A stretch of 64,000 nucleotides of DNA, taken from NCBI GenBank assembly GCA_016933155.1, contig JAFGBM010000004.1, positions 62,001 through 126,000 of the forward strand, read 5' to 3'. This document shows, piece after piece, positions 53,820 to 60,444 of the stretch. A program made the translations under genes and the position numbers. The stretch's first letter is position 1; the number at the start of each line of letters is the position of its first letter. Below the pieces are notes generated by a model. That model was not told where the DNA came from. It ran no database searches and saw only the letters and a program-made list of their open reading frames with translations. The stretch comes from Demequinaceae bacterium (GTDB taxonomy: Bacteria > Actinomycetota > Actinomycetes > Actinomycetales > Demequinaceae).

Positions 53820-55031
53820 CTACGGTACCGCCGAGGAGAGACGCCTCGACCACACGACGTAGACGGCAATCGACGCGGCCTCGACCGCCCCTACCACTCC
53901 GATGAGCAGGGGAAGCGACGTCTCGTACAGGGCCCCGGTGAGGACGCCCCCGGCGAAGGCGGCGAGCCCGATGCCGGCCGCGAAGACGCCGTACGCGGTC
54001 CCCCGGCGCTCGACCGGGATGAGGTCGGCCACCGCCGCCCGCATGACGGACTCCTGGATGCCGAGCACGCCCGCCCACACCAATATCCCCGCGATGGCCA
54101 CGGAAAGGCGCGAGGAGAAGGCGAGCGGGGGCACGGCCGCGGCGAGGAAGGGCACGACGACGAGAACACGGCGACCCACGCGGTCGAAGAGGGAACCGGC
54201 GACGAGGGCGGCGAGAGCGTCCACGGCCATGGCCGCCGCGTAGACGACGGGCACCCAGGCGGTCGAGACGAGGCCCTCCTGGTCCAGGTGGAAGGCGAGT
54301 ACGCCGAACGTCGAGTAGCCGACGGTGGAGAGCGCGGCGAACGAGAGGTACCACCAGAAGGGACGACCCAGGGCGGATCGGCGCGATCGTCGGAGGCCGA
54401 CAGCCGCAGGCGGATCCTCGACCGTCTCGGCGGCCACCGGCTCAAAGACCGAGGGATCGGGCACCTTGTTCCGAAGCCACAGAAGCAGGATGATCACGGC
54501 GACGCCCGGCACCGCGAGCATTCCGAAGGTCGGCGCGTATCGGCCCGTGACAGCGAAGGCCGCGGCGACCGCGAGGGGGCCGGCGACCGCGCCGAGTTGG
54601 TCAAGTGCCTCGTGAACGGCGAAACCCCGTCCCCTCCCGATAGCCGATGTCGCATGGGAGAGGATGACGTCCTTGGCCGGGCGGCGGATGGCCTTGCCCG
54701 CCCGCTCCGCGAGGATGAGCCCGGAGACGATCCACACGACCGAACTGAGTCCCAGGAGGGGGACCGAGACGACGGTCAGGACGTACCCCCCGAGCAACAG
54801 CCGCCAGTAGGCCCGGGTCTTGTCGGCGATCGGTCCGGAGACGAGGCGGCCGGCCAGGCTGACGGCCTCCCCCGCTCCGGTGACGGCCCCGACGACCACG
54901 GCGGACGCGCCGAGCGAAGCCAGGTAGGGACCGGTGATGGAGCGGGCCCCCTCGTACGCGATGTCGGCGAGCATGCTGGCGACGCCCAGCCAGAGGACGA
55001 ACTTCCATGGCCTCCATGGGGTCGAACCCAT
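53820..55031 (-). CDS. Major facilitator superfamily transporter
   Basis: Twelve-helix MFS permease, 403 residues. Loop 2-3 motif GRLVSGPIADKTRAYWR and the repeat of it in the second half, GSLFDRVGRRVLV; helix-rich throughout. Resembles uncharacterised drug-efflux-like MFS proteins; substrate unknown. The ATG at 55031 shares one base with the stop of the second crcB gene (TGATG), so it is co-translated with the fluoride channel genes. A role in fluoride or acid stress is suggested only by this linkage. Confidence 0.85.
   Translation of the reverse strand: MGSTPWRPWKFVLWLGVASMLADIAYEGARSITGPYLASLGASAVVVGAVTGAGEAVSLAGRLVSGPIADKTRAYWRLLLGGYVLTVVSVPLLGLSSVVWIVSGLILAERAGKAIRRPAKDVILSHATSAIGRGRGFAVHEALDQLGAVAGPLAVAAAFAVTGRYAPTFGMLAVPGVAVIILLLWLRNKVPDPSVFEPVAAETVEDPPAAVGLRRSRRSALGRPFWWYLSFAALSTVGYSTFGVLAFHLDQEGLVSTAWVPVVYAAAMAVDALAALVAGSLFDRVGRRVLVVVPFLAAAVPPLAFSSRLSVAIAGILVWAGVLGIQESVMRAAVADLIPVERRGTAYGVFAAGIGLAAFAGGVLTGALYETSLPLLIGVVGAVEAASIAVYVVWSRRLSSAVP
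53822..53827 (-). promoter_or_regulatory. -10 box (TACCGT) for leaderless tmk-holB mRNA
   Basis: TACCGT spans the last codons of the MFS gene and stands 6 nt before the tmk ATG. Confidence 0.5.
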
Positions 55032-55390
55032 CAGACGACTGCCGTCCCAGCCAGGTACCCCAAGCCGACCGCCGCCATGGTTGCGGCGAGGGATCCCAGG
55101 ACGTTGGCCGTCGCAAGGAGGAAGGATCGTTGCTCCAGCAGCCGGTAGGTCTCGTATCCGAAGGTCGAATACGTGGTGAGCGCCCCGCAGAAACCCACCC
55201 CGACGAGGGCGAAAGCCGAGTCCCCCACCCCGGCTCCCACGAGCACACCGAGCATCAGGCAACCCGCAACGTTGACGCAGAACGTCCCCCAGGGAAAGAC
55301 GAGCGCCCGACGCCGCTGGATGATGCGGTCGACGAAGTACCGGGTAGGCGCACCTATGGCGCCCCCCAGGGCGACGAGCGCAAGGCTCAC
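55031..55390 (-). CDS. crcB: Fluoride channel subunit CrcB/Fluc (second copy)
   Basis: Small fluoride-exporting channel, 119 residues, four helices. Conserved [14 protein letters not shown] with the central Arg, [10 protein letters not shown] with the pore Asn, and [15 protein letters not shown] with the Phe/Thr/Ser pore residues. GTG start overlapping the DUF190 stop (GTGA). Paired with the first crcB; two-gene versions act as heterodimers with opposite orientation. Confidence 0.93.
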   Translation of the reverse strand: MSLALVALGGAIGAPTRYFVDRIIQRRRALVFPWGTFCVNVAGCLMLGVLVGAGVGDSAFALVGVGFCGALTTYSTFGYETYRLLEQRSFLLATANVLGSLAATMAAVGLGYLAGTAVV

Positions 55391-55749
55391 GCGTCGCCCT
55401 TGGAAACGTCGGCGACGCCGCCGACGTATCGCTCCACCTCGACGGAGTCGACGATGACGAGTCCTCCCGTCACGAGCTCGTCGAGCTGGGGGAGGAAGCC
55501 TCGGATCTTCTTCTCGGTGTCGACGATGGTGACGACGACGGGCAGGTCCTCGGACAGGGACAGGATGCGGGTGGTGTGGACGTGATTCGACCGCCCGTAC
55601 CCCTCGATGCCCCTGAGCACGGTCGCCCCCCCGAGCCCGGCGGCGTGGGCCCGGTGGACGATCTCGGTGTACAGGGGGTGGTGATGCCATTGGTCGCTTT
55701 CGCCCACGAAAACCTGCAGGCGGAGCGCCGGTCCGGAGATGAAGGTCAT
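55387..55749 (-). CDS. DUF190 family protein
   Basis: Cytoplasmic protein of 120 residues, alpha/beta ferredoxin-like fold related to PII-type regulators. [20 protein letters not shown] at the start and [16 protein letters not shown] are hallmarks. AGGAGGA precedes the ATG at 55749, which overlaps the first crcB stop (ATGA). DUF190 genes are often found with crcB; its job in fluoride resistance has not been worked out. A regulator or ligand sensor of the channel is a reasonable idea. Confidence 0.85.
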   Translation of the reverse strand: MTFISGPALRLQVFVGESDQWHHHPLYTEIVHRAHAAGLGGATVLRGIEGYGRSNHVHTTRILSLSEDLPVVVTIVDTEKKIRGFLPQLDELVTGGLVIVDSVEVERYVGGVADVSKGDA

Positions 55750-56201
55750 GGATTCCTCCTGGATTCCGCGAGTCGAGCCCGCAGGGTGAAGGCCGAGGTC
55801 GCTCCCGCGAACCCGACGATGGTGGCGATGACGGCGACGGCGGGGGTGCCGACGAGGTAGGCGAGGGCGATGGCCGGGTGATCGGCAAGCAACGCCCGGG
55901 TCTCCTCCGCGAACAGGGAGAACGTGGTGAATCCTCCCAGGAAACCCACCCCGATGAGGGGACGCGCGAAAGTGCGGCCCCGGAGGGTCTCCTCCAGGAG
56001 AACTGCGAGGATCCCCATGGCGAGGCACCCGGCGGCGTTCACGGCGAAGGTGGTGGTGGGGAACCCCCCCGCTGCCGGGGGCCACTCCCGGCCGATCCAC
56101 GCCCGGGAGGCGGCTCCCAAGGCCCCGCCGACGGCGATGAGGGCCCCCAGCCTCGCGGCAGGTCCGTTGACGGGGCGGCGCAGGACCGCAGGAAGCCTCA
56201 C
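55746..56201 (-). CDS. crcB: Fluoride channel subunit CrcB/Fluc (first copy)
   Basis: Fluoride-exporting channel subunit, about 151 residues, four helices: [30 protein letters not shown] with the pore Asn and [15 protein letters not shown] with the Phe box. I place the start at GTG 56201 because TATCGT stands exactly 6 nt before it; GTG 56207 is the alternative and no ribosome-binding site is visible. The last 20 residues extend beyond the usual end. No fluoride riboswitch was seen upstream: the oxidoreductase stop is only 27 bp away. Confidence 0.9.
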   Translation of the reverse strand: MRLPAVLRRPVNGPAARLGALIAVGGALGAASRAWIGREWPPAAGGFPTTTFAVNAAGCLAMGILAVLLEETLRGRTFARPLIGVGFLGGFTTFSLFAEETRALLADHPAIALAYLVGTPAVAVIATIVGFAGATSAFTLRARLAESRRNP

Positions 56202-56207
56202 CGGCAC

Positions 56208-56213
56208 ACGATA
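56208..56213 (-). promoter_or_regulatory. -10 box (TATCGT) for leaderless crcB operon mRNA
   Basis: TATCGT 6 nt before the GTG at 56201; the fluoride cluster could start its own transcript here although the gap is only 26 bp. Confidence 0.45.
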
Positions 56214-56227
56214 CCGCGTGGCCGTCG

Positions 56228-57247
56228 CTACTCGCCGGGGTAGACCAACCCGATCTGTCGCCGCACCTCGTCCAGGGTCCGCATGACCTCGATCGTCCCC
56301 TCCGGCATCATGGCGGGGCTCTCCATCTCCCCCGCCGTCACCCGCCTCGCCACCTCGGCCGCCTCGTAGGCGTACCCGTTCGGAACCCGGGCCTCGACGC
56401 TCCAAGTCATGCCGTCGCGCCGGACGACGCGGTAGGAGGTGGGGGCGTAGAAGTGGCCTTCGATCTCGATGCGCCCCTCCGTTCCGGAGATGACCGCCGT
56501 GCAGGGGGTGGCGGACCAGAGGGTGGTGTACAGAGTCGCCTGGGCGCGCTCCCCGTACCCGAGGACGATGGACACCTGACCGTCGACCCCGGTTTCCGTG
56601 AGTTGGCCGACGGCGGCGATGGTCTCGGGGACGCCGAGGAAGTCGTGGGCGAAGGAGACGGGATAGACGCCGAGGTCGAGGAGGGCCCCCCCGGCCAGGT
56701 CGGGACTCCACAGCCGGGAGTCTCGGTCGAAGGGGAACCACTGGCCGTGGTCGGCCTCGAGGGCGACGATCCGTCCGATATCCCCCCGGGCGATCGTCCG
56801 CTTGATCTCGACGACGTGCGGGAGGAACCTCGTCCACATGGCCTCCATGACGAAGACCCCGGCCTTCCGGGCCGCGTCGATGACGTCTCTGGCCTCGACC
56901 TCGTTCCGTGTGAATGCCTTCTCGACGAGCACGTGCTTCCCAGCGGCAATGGCGGCGAGGGCATGGGTGCGGTGTTCCGAGTGAGGACTGGCGACGTGGA
57001 CGACGTCGACGTCGGGGTCGGCGACGAGGGCGTCAACCGAGTCGTAGGCGCGGGCGACGCCGTGGGAGGCGGCGAATGCCTCGGCACGTTCTTGGCTGCG
57101 GGAACAGACGGCGACCACCGTCGATCGGGTGAGGTCGCGGATGCCACTGGTGAACTTGTCCGCCATCCAGCCGACGCCGACGATACCCCACCGGACCGGG
57201 GGCGCCGATGCTGGATCGGGGGCCTCGACGGGGGAGGCGATCGTCAT
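56228..57247 (-). CDS. Gfo/Idh/MocA family oxidoreductase (copy 1)
   Basis: NAD(P)-dependent oxidoreductase, 339 residues, acting on sugars, inositols or related polyols. Rossmann domain with [13 protein letters not shown] near 20-32, the EKxx-type catalytic segment [15 protein letters not shown] near 102-116, and substrate-domain [15 protein letters not shown]. Very similar to the next gene downstream in coordinate order; the two share 54 identical bases. TAGAGT stands exactly 6 nt before the ATG at 57247. Substrate unknown. Confidence 0.87.
   Translation of the reverse strand: MTIASPVEAPDPASAPPVRWGIVGVGWMADKFTSGIRDLTRSTVVAVCSRSQERAEAFAASHGVARAYDSVDALVADPDVDVVHVASPHSEHRTHALAAIAAGKHVLVEKAFTRNEVEARDVIDAARKAGVFVMEAMWTRFLPHVVEIKRTIARGDIGRIVALEADHGQWFPFDRDSRLWSPDLAGGALLDLGVYPVSFAHDFLGVPETIAAVGQLTETGVDGQVSIVLGYGERAQATLYTTLWSATPCTAVISGTEGRIEIEGHFYAPTSYRVVRRDGMTWSVEARVPNGYAYEAAEVARRVTAGEMESPAMMPEGTIEVMRTLDEVRRQIGLVYPGE
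56831..56884. repeat. 54-bp tract identical to 57954-58007
   Basis: Direct repeat within the two tandem Gfo/Idh/MocA genes, encoding the segment around [18 protein letters not shown]. The genes are less alike on both sides. Confidence 0.85.
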
Positions 57248-57253
57248 ATCGCC

Positions 57254-57259
57254 ACTCTA
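57254..57259 (-). promoter_or_regulatory. -10 box (TAGAGT) for oxidoreductase copy 1
   Basis: TAGAGT 6 nt before the ATG at 57247; fits the leaderless pattern. Confidence 0.5.
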
Positions 57260-57347
57260 GGCCCTCCTTCAATCCAGGCTGCGAATGGCGCCGCCCCGCG
57301 AAGCCTAGGGTGGGGGGAGGCTCGGCGGGGCGGCACATCGTGCAGGG

Positions 57348-58397
57348 TCACTCTCCGGGGAAGACGACCCCCAATTGACGTCGGGCCTCGTCCATCACGC
57401 GCATCACGTCGAGCGTGGCGGCGTGCGGCATGATGTCGCTCTCGACTCGGCCCTCGGATGCGGCACGGGCGAAGGATGCGATCTGGTACTGCCACCCCAA
57501 TTCCGTCCGCTGATCGAAGACGTAATCCTTGCGACCCGCCCTGACCAGGCTGAGGGACGTCGGCCCGTAATAGGAGGGGCCGAAGTCGATCCTGCCCTGC
57601 CTGCCGTTGATGGTCGCAAACCTGCCGGTGTCGACCTCGAAGGTCGACATCGCCGTCCCCATCGCCCGCCGAGACGGGTAGTTGAGGATGACGGTCTCCC
57701 GGAGGTCTACTCCTGTCGGAGCCAAGGCCCCGATCGCCCTGACGGCCTCGGGGTCTCCCAGGAAATCGTGGATGAGGCTGATGGGATACACGCCCAGATC
57801 CAGGAGGGCGCCGCCCGCGAGCGTCGGATCGAAGCTCCTGCTGGTGGGATCGAACTCTGGACTTCCGCCGAAGTCGGCACTCACGTGCACGATCTCCCCG
57901 ATGGCGCCTTCCCTGACCAGTCGCCGCGCCTCCACCATGTGGGGGAGAAACCGCGTCCACATGGCCTCCATGACGAAGACCCCGGCCTTCCGGGCCGCGT
58001 CGATGACCTCCCGGGCCTCGGCTTCGTTCCGCGTGAACGCCTTCTCGACGAGCACGTGCTTACCGGCGGCGATCGCGAGGAGGGCTTGCTCCCTGTGGAG
58101 GGAGTGAGGGGTGGCGATGTAGACGGCTTGGACGGACGGGTCCTCGACCAGGCGCTCCGCCGCACCCTCCCCGGAACGCACGACGGCGACTCCGTGGCGC
58201 TTGGCGTACAGGTTGGAGTGGTGGGAGTCGCGCGAGGCGACGGCCACGATGCGCGACCGGGTGTGGGCGAGGGCGGACCGGGCGAAGGCGTCGGCCATGA
58301 AGCCCGAGCCGATGACCCCCCATGCGAGCGGGGGTGCGGATTCGGGCAGGGCGAGCCGATGGGTTGCCATGGCCGGCGCCGTGAGCGTCGCGGTCAT
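57348..58397 (-). CDS. Gfo/Idh/MocA family oxidoreductase (copy 2)
   Basis: Paralogue of the neighbouring gene, 349 residues. Rossmann WGVIGSGFMADAF near 27-39, catalytic [19 protein letters not shown] near 111-129 and DLGVYPISLIHDFLG. The ATG at 58397 lies 2 bp after the stop of the sigma-partner gene, so it may be part of the sigma-factor operon. Both copies end with VxPGE. Tandem duplication with divergence in the substrate-binding half suggests related but different substrates. Confidence 0.87.
   Translation of the reverse strand: MTATLTAPAMATHRLALPESAPPLAWGVIGSGFMADAFARSALAHTRSRIVAVASRDSHHSNLYAKRHGVAVVRSGEGAAERLVEDPSVQAVYIATPHSLHREQALLAIAAGKHVLVEKAFTRNEAEAREVIDAARKAGVFVMEAMWTRFLPHMVEARRLVREGAIGEIVHVSADFGGSPEFDPTSRSFDPTLAGGALLDLGVYPISLIHDFLGDPEAVRAIGALAPTGVDLRETVILNYPSRRAMGTAMSTFEVDTGRFATINGRQGRIDFGPSYYGPTSLSLVRAGRKDYVFDQRTELGWQYQIASFARAASEGRVESDIMPHAATLDVMRVMDEARRQLGVVFPGE
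57954..58007. repeat. 54-bp tract identical to 56831-56884
   Basis: Second copy of the direct repeat shared by the tandem oxidoreductase genes. Confidence 0.85.
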
Positions 58398-58399
58398 GG

Positions 58400-59335
58400 C
58401 TAGACCATCTCCGACTCGAACCAATACGCAGCGGTCCCGAGAGGGCTGGTGCCGCCCTTGTGGTCGACGAGGAACACGTCGACTACGACATGCCACTCGA
58501 ACGTTCCCGTTCGGAAGCTCGGATCCTCGAGGTCTTCCGGCTTGTAGCAGGTGCCCCATTCATTCAGCTCGATTGACCGGGTCTCGAGGGTCCCCACCCG
58601 GGTTCCGAGGTCCGCACTTCCCGAGTACACGGGCGCGGGCTCTCCCTCCAGGCTGCTCAGCGCGTAGGCGGGCGCATAGGACCTCCCGTGATCGCTCTCG
58701 ATCACCTTGAACTCCCATGTGGAGATCTTGACGGCGATGAAGGGCGCCACGGCCGGATCGACTTGGACAGTCGCAACGATGGCGGGCTGCGCCCCTGGCG
58801 GATAGGCCCCGAGGAAACTGCCCGTGAATAGGGAGGACTTCGTTCCGTCGTCCGCCTTCTTCCAAATCGTCACCTGCTGGACGATGCGGTTGGCGTCCGG
58901 GGTGACCGGTGTCCAGGATCCGGAGGGAAGGCCAGCCGGGGACGTGACCATGCACAGGCTCTCACTGGAGGTCCGCTGGAAGGTGACGTCACCCTCGTAC
59001 CGGGGAAGGCTGACCAAGTCGCCGCTGCTCAGGACAACCGAAACCGAGTCGTCCTCGTAGGTGGTGATGGGGCCGACGGCCCTGACGATTCCCGGCTGAA
59101 TGGTCTCGGGCTCGCCGGGAAGGCTTCGGAGAAGCGTGGGGGCGGCGATCACGGCCGCGCCGACGACGGCCGCGACCGAGACCCCGATCGCGCCCATTCG
59201 GATCCGGCGGCGACGAACCCCGTGCTGGATCCGGCCCGCGAGGGCCGTGACCGTCGACGGGGTGGCGAGGTCGGTGGCGATGTCGCGTCCCGCTCCTGCG
59301 GAGATCGTCCGCAGGCGATCGATCATGTCGCTCAT
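58400..59335 (-). CDS. Membrane partner of the ECF sigma factor (putative anti-sigma)
   Basis: Protein of 311 residues with an N-terminal cytoplasmic part (1-45), one transmembrane helix (about 47-70) and a large extracytoplasmic domain with only two Cys and no recognised fold. The ATG overlaps the sigma-factor stop (ATGA), the usual place of an anti-sigma factor, but the N-terminus has no His-x3-Cys-x2-Cys zinc motif of classic anti-sigma domains. I infer an anti-sigma or sensor role from position and topology only. Confidence 0.6.
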   Translation of the reverse strand: MSDMIDRLRTISAGAGRDIATDLATPSTVTALAGRIQHGVRRRRIRMGAIGVSVAAVVGAAVIAAPTLLRSLPGEPETIQPGIVRAVGPITTYEDDSVSVVLSSGDLVSLPRYEGDVTFQRTSSESLCMVTSPAGLPSGSWTPVTPDANRIVQQVTIWKKADDGTKSSLFTGSFLGAYPPGAQPAIVATVQVDPAVAPFIAVKISTWEFKVIESDHGRSYAPAYALSSLEGEPAPVYSGSADLGTRVGTLETRSIELNEWGTCYKPEDLEDPSFRTGTFEWHVVVDVFLVDHKGGTSPLGTAAYWFESEMV

Positions 59336-59892
59336 CTCTTCCTCCCTTCGCTCTTGGCGTCAAAGACCCGAACCGTATTGCCGTCGTCCTCTTCCTCGTG
59401 ATCCCCCAGGAGGGGCCGGAGGACTTCGGCTGCGTCGTGCAGGTATCGCTTGACCGTCCCCGGCTTCACCCGCATGGCCGAGGCGACCTCGGACACCGTC
59501 ATGTCGTCCCAATACCTGAGGGCCACCGCCACACGCTGCTGCGGTGTGAGGCCAAGCAACGCCCGAGACACCGCGACGCGGTCGGAGATGGCCTGGACAT
59601 GGTCGGGCTGCATCCCCGCCGGCTGTTGCCGTTCGGCGAAGGATCGGAACCGGGCGTCCTTGCGGGCGCGGTCGATGACCAGGGTTCTCATGGCTAGCCG
59701 GACGTACTGCTCTGCCGAGGCGATGTCCGTCAGACGCGGCCGCCGGACGAGGGTCTTGACGATGGCCTCTTGGACCAATTCCTCGGCGTCGACCTGGCTG
59801 CCCGTCATGATGAACCCGAAAGCCGCAAGCCGCTGACCCGAGTGGCGGGTCAAGCGCTCAAGCGTTTCGGTCACATCCACAGGGAGTCTCAA
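59332..59892 (-). CDS. ECF RNA polymerase sigma factor (SigE-like)
   Basis: Group IV sigma factor of 186 residues. Region 2 about 15-90 (DAEELVQEAIVKTL, core binding; YVRLAMRTLVIDRARK, -10 recognition) and region 4 about 105-160 (LTPQQRVAVALRYWDDMTVSEVASAM helix-turn-helix, then VKPGTVKRYLHDA). The frame starts at TTG 59892; GTG codons at 59880 and 59874 are alternatives. It heads a possible operon with the membrane partner and an oxidoreductase. An acidic C-terminal tail (DHEEEDDGN) follows region 4. Confidence 0.88.
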   Translation of the reverse strand: MRLPVDVTETLERLTRHSGQRLAAFGFIMTGSQVDAEELVQEAIVKTLVRRPRLTDIASAEQYVRLAMRTLVIDRARKDARFRSFAERQQPAGMQPDHVQAISDRVAVSRALLGLTPQQRVAVALRYWDDMTVSEVASAMRVKPGTVKRYLHDAAEVLRPLLGDHEEEDDGNTVRVFDAKSEGRKR

Positions 59893-60025
59893 CTTCCGTC
59901 CGGGTCTCCTGGTACGACCCTAGAACGCTGAGCTCCCCAAAAGGGTTGTGGCGAGGTTGCGAATTGGCAAAGACGCCCAGGCGTGGGTGGCGAAGGAATC
60001 CACCGCCCTCCCTCGTCTACCTTGG

Positions 60026-60340
60026 TCAGGCGGTCGCCATGTTCTGGACGACCCACTTGATCACCTTGGGGTACATCCAGAACGCATAGATCCCGAGGGT
60101 GATGATCGTGAGGAGCCACCATCCGATCCACTTGCCGAAGAGGTCACCGGCGTTGCCGGTGAATTCAAGCGGAAGACCGTCGAGGGTCGCATTCTTGGCG
60201 AACCACTGGGCAAGGAGGACGATGCCGATCGGGGCGCCGAGCCCCAAGGTGACAGCGGTGATGAGGTAGGCCGCGATAGCGTTCACCGCGAAGCCCGCGA
60301 CGTCCTCCTTGAATTCGAACCTGCCGATTCCCTGCGCCAT
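60026..60340 (-). CDS. Small DUF898-like membrane protein
   Basis: Protein of 104 residues with two hydrophobic helices (about 16-46 and 71-90). The end, LLTIITLGIYAFWMYPKVIKWVVQN after LEFTGNAGDLFGKWIGW, matches the repeated unit of DUF898 (YjgN) proteins, here as a single short unit. AAAGGA lies 6 nt before the ATG. Function unknown. A GC-rich inverted repeat (CGCGGGC/GCCCGCG, 60359-60384) upstream might be a leader hairpin. Confidence 0.65.
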   Translation of the reverse strand: MAQGIGRFEFKEDVAGFAVNAIAAYLITAVTLGLGAPIGIVLLAQWFAKNATLDGLPLEFTGNAGDLFGKWIGWWLLTIITLGIYAFWMYPKVIKWVVQNMATA

Positions 60341-60444
60341 GGATCGTCCTTTCGTCTCCGCGGGCCCCGTGCCCTATGCCCGCGAGCCTACGGGGTGACG
60401 ACCGGCGCGTGAGGCTGGCACGCCCACGGCCAAATTCGGCTGCT

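Noticed and set aside
52555-54354. Minus-strand frame of 599 codons across holB, tmk and the MFS gene
   Set aside because: Overlaps three well-supported genes in a different frame.
56202-56230. Fluoride (crcB) riboswitch
   Set aside because: Only 26 bp separate crcB from the upstream stop; too short, and no matching motif is present.
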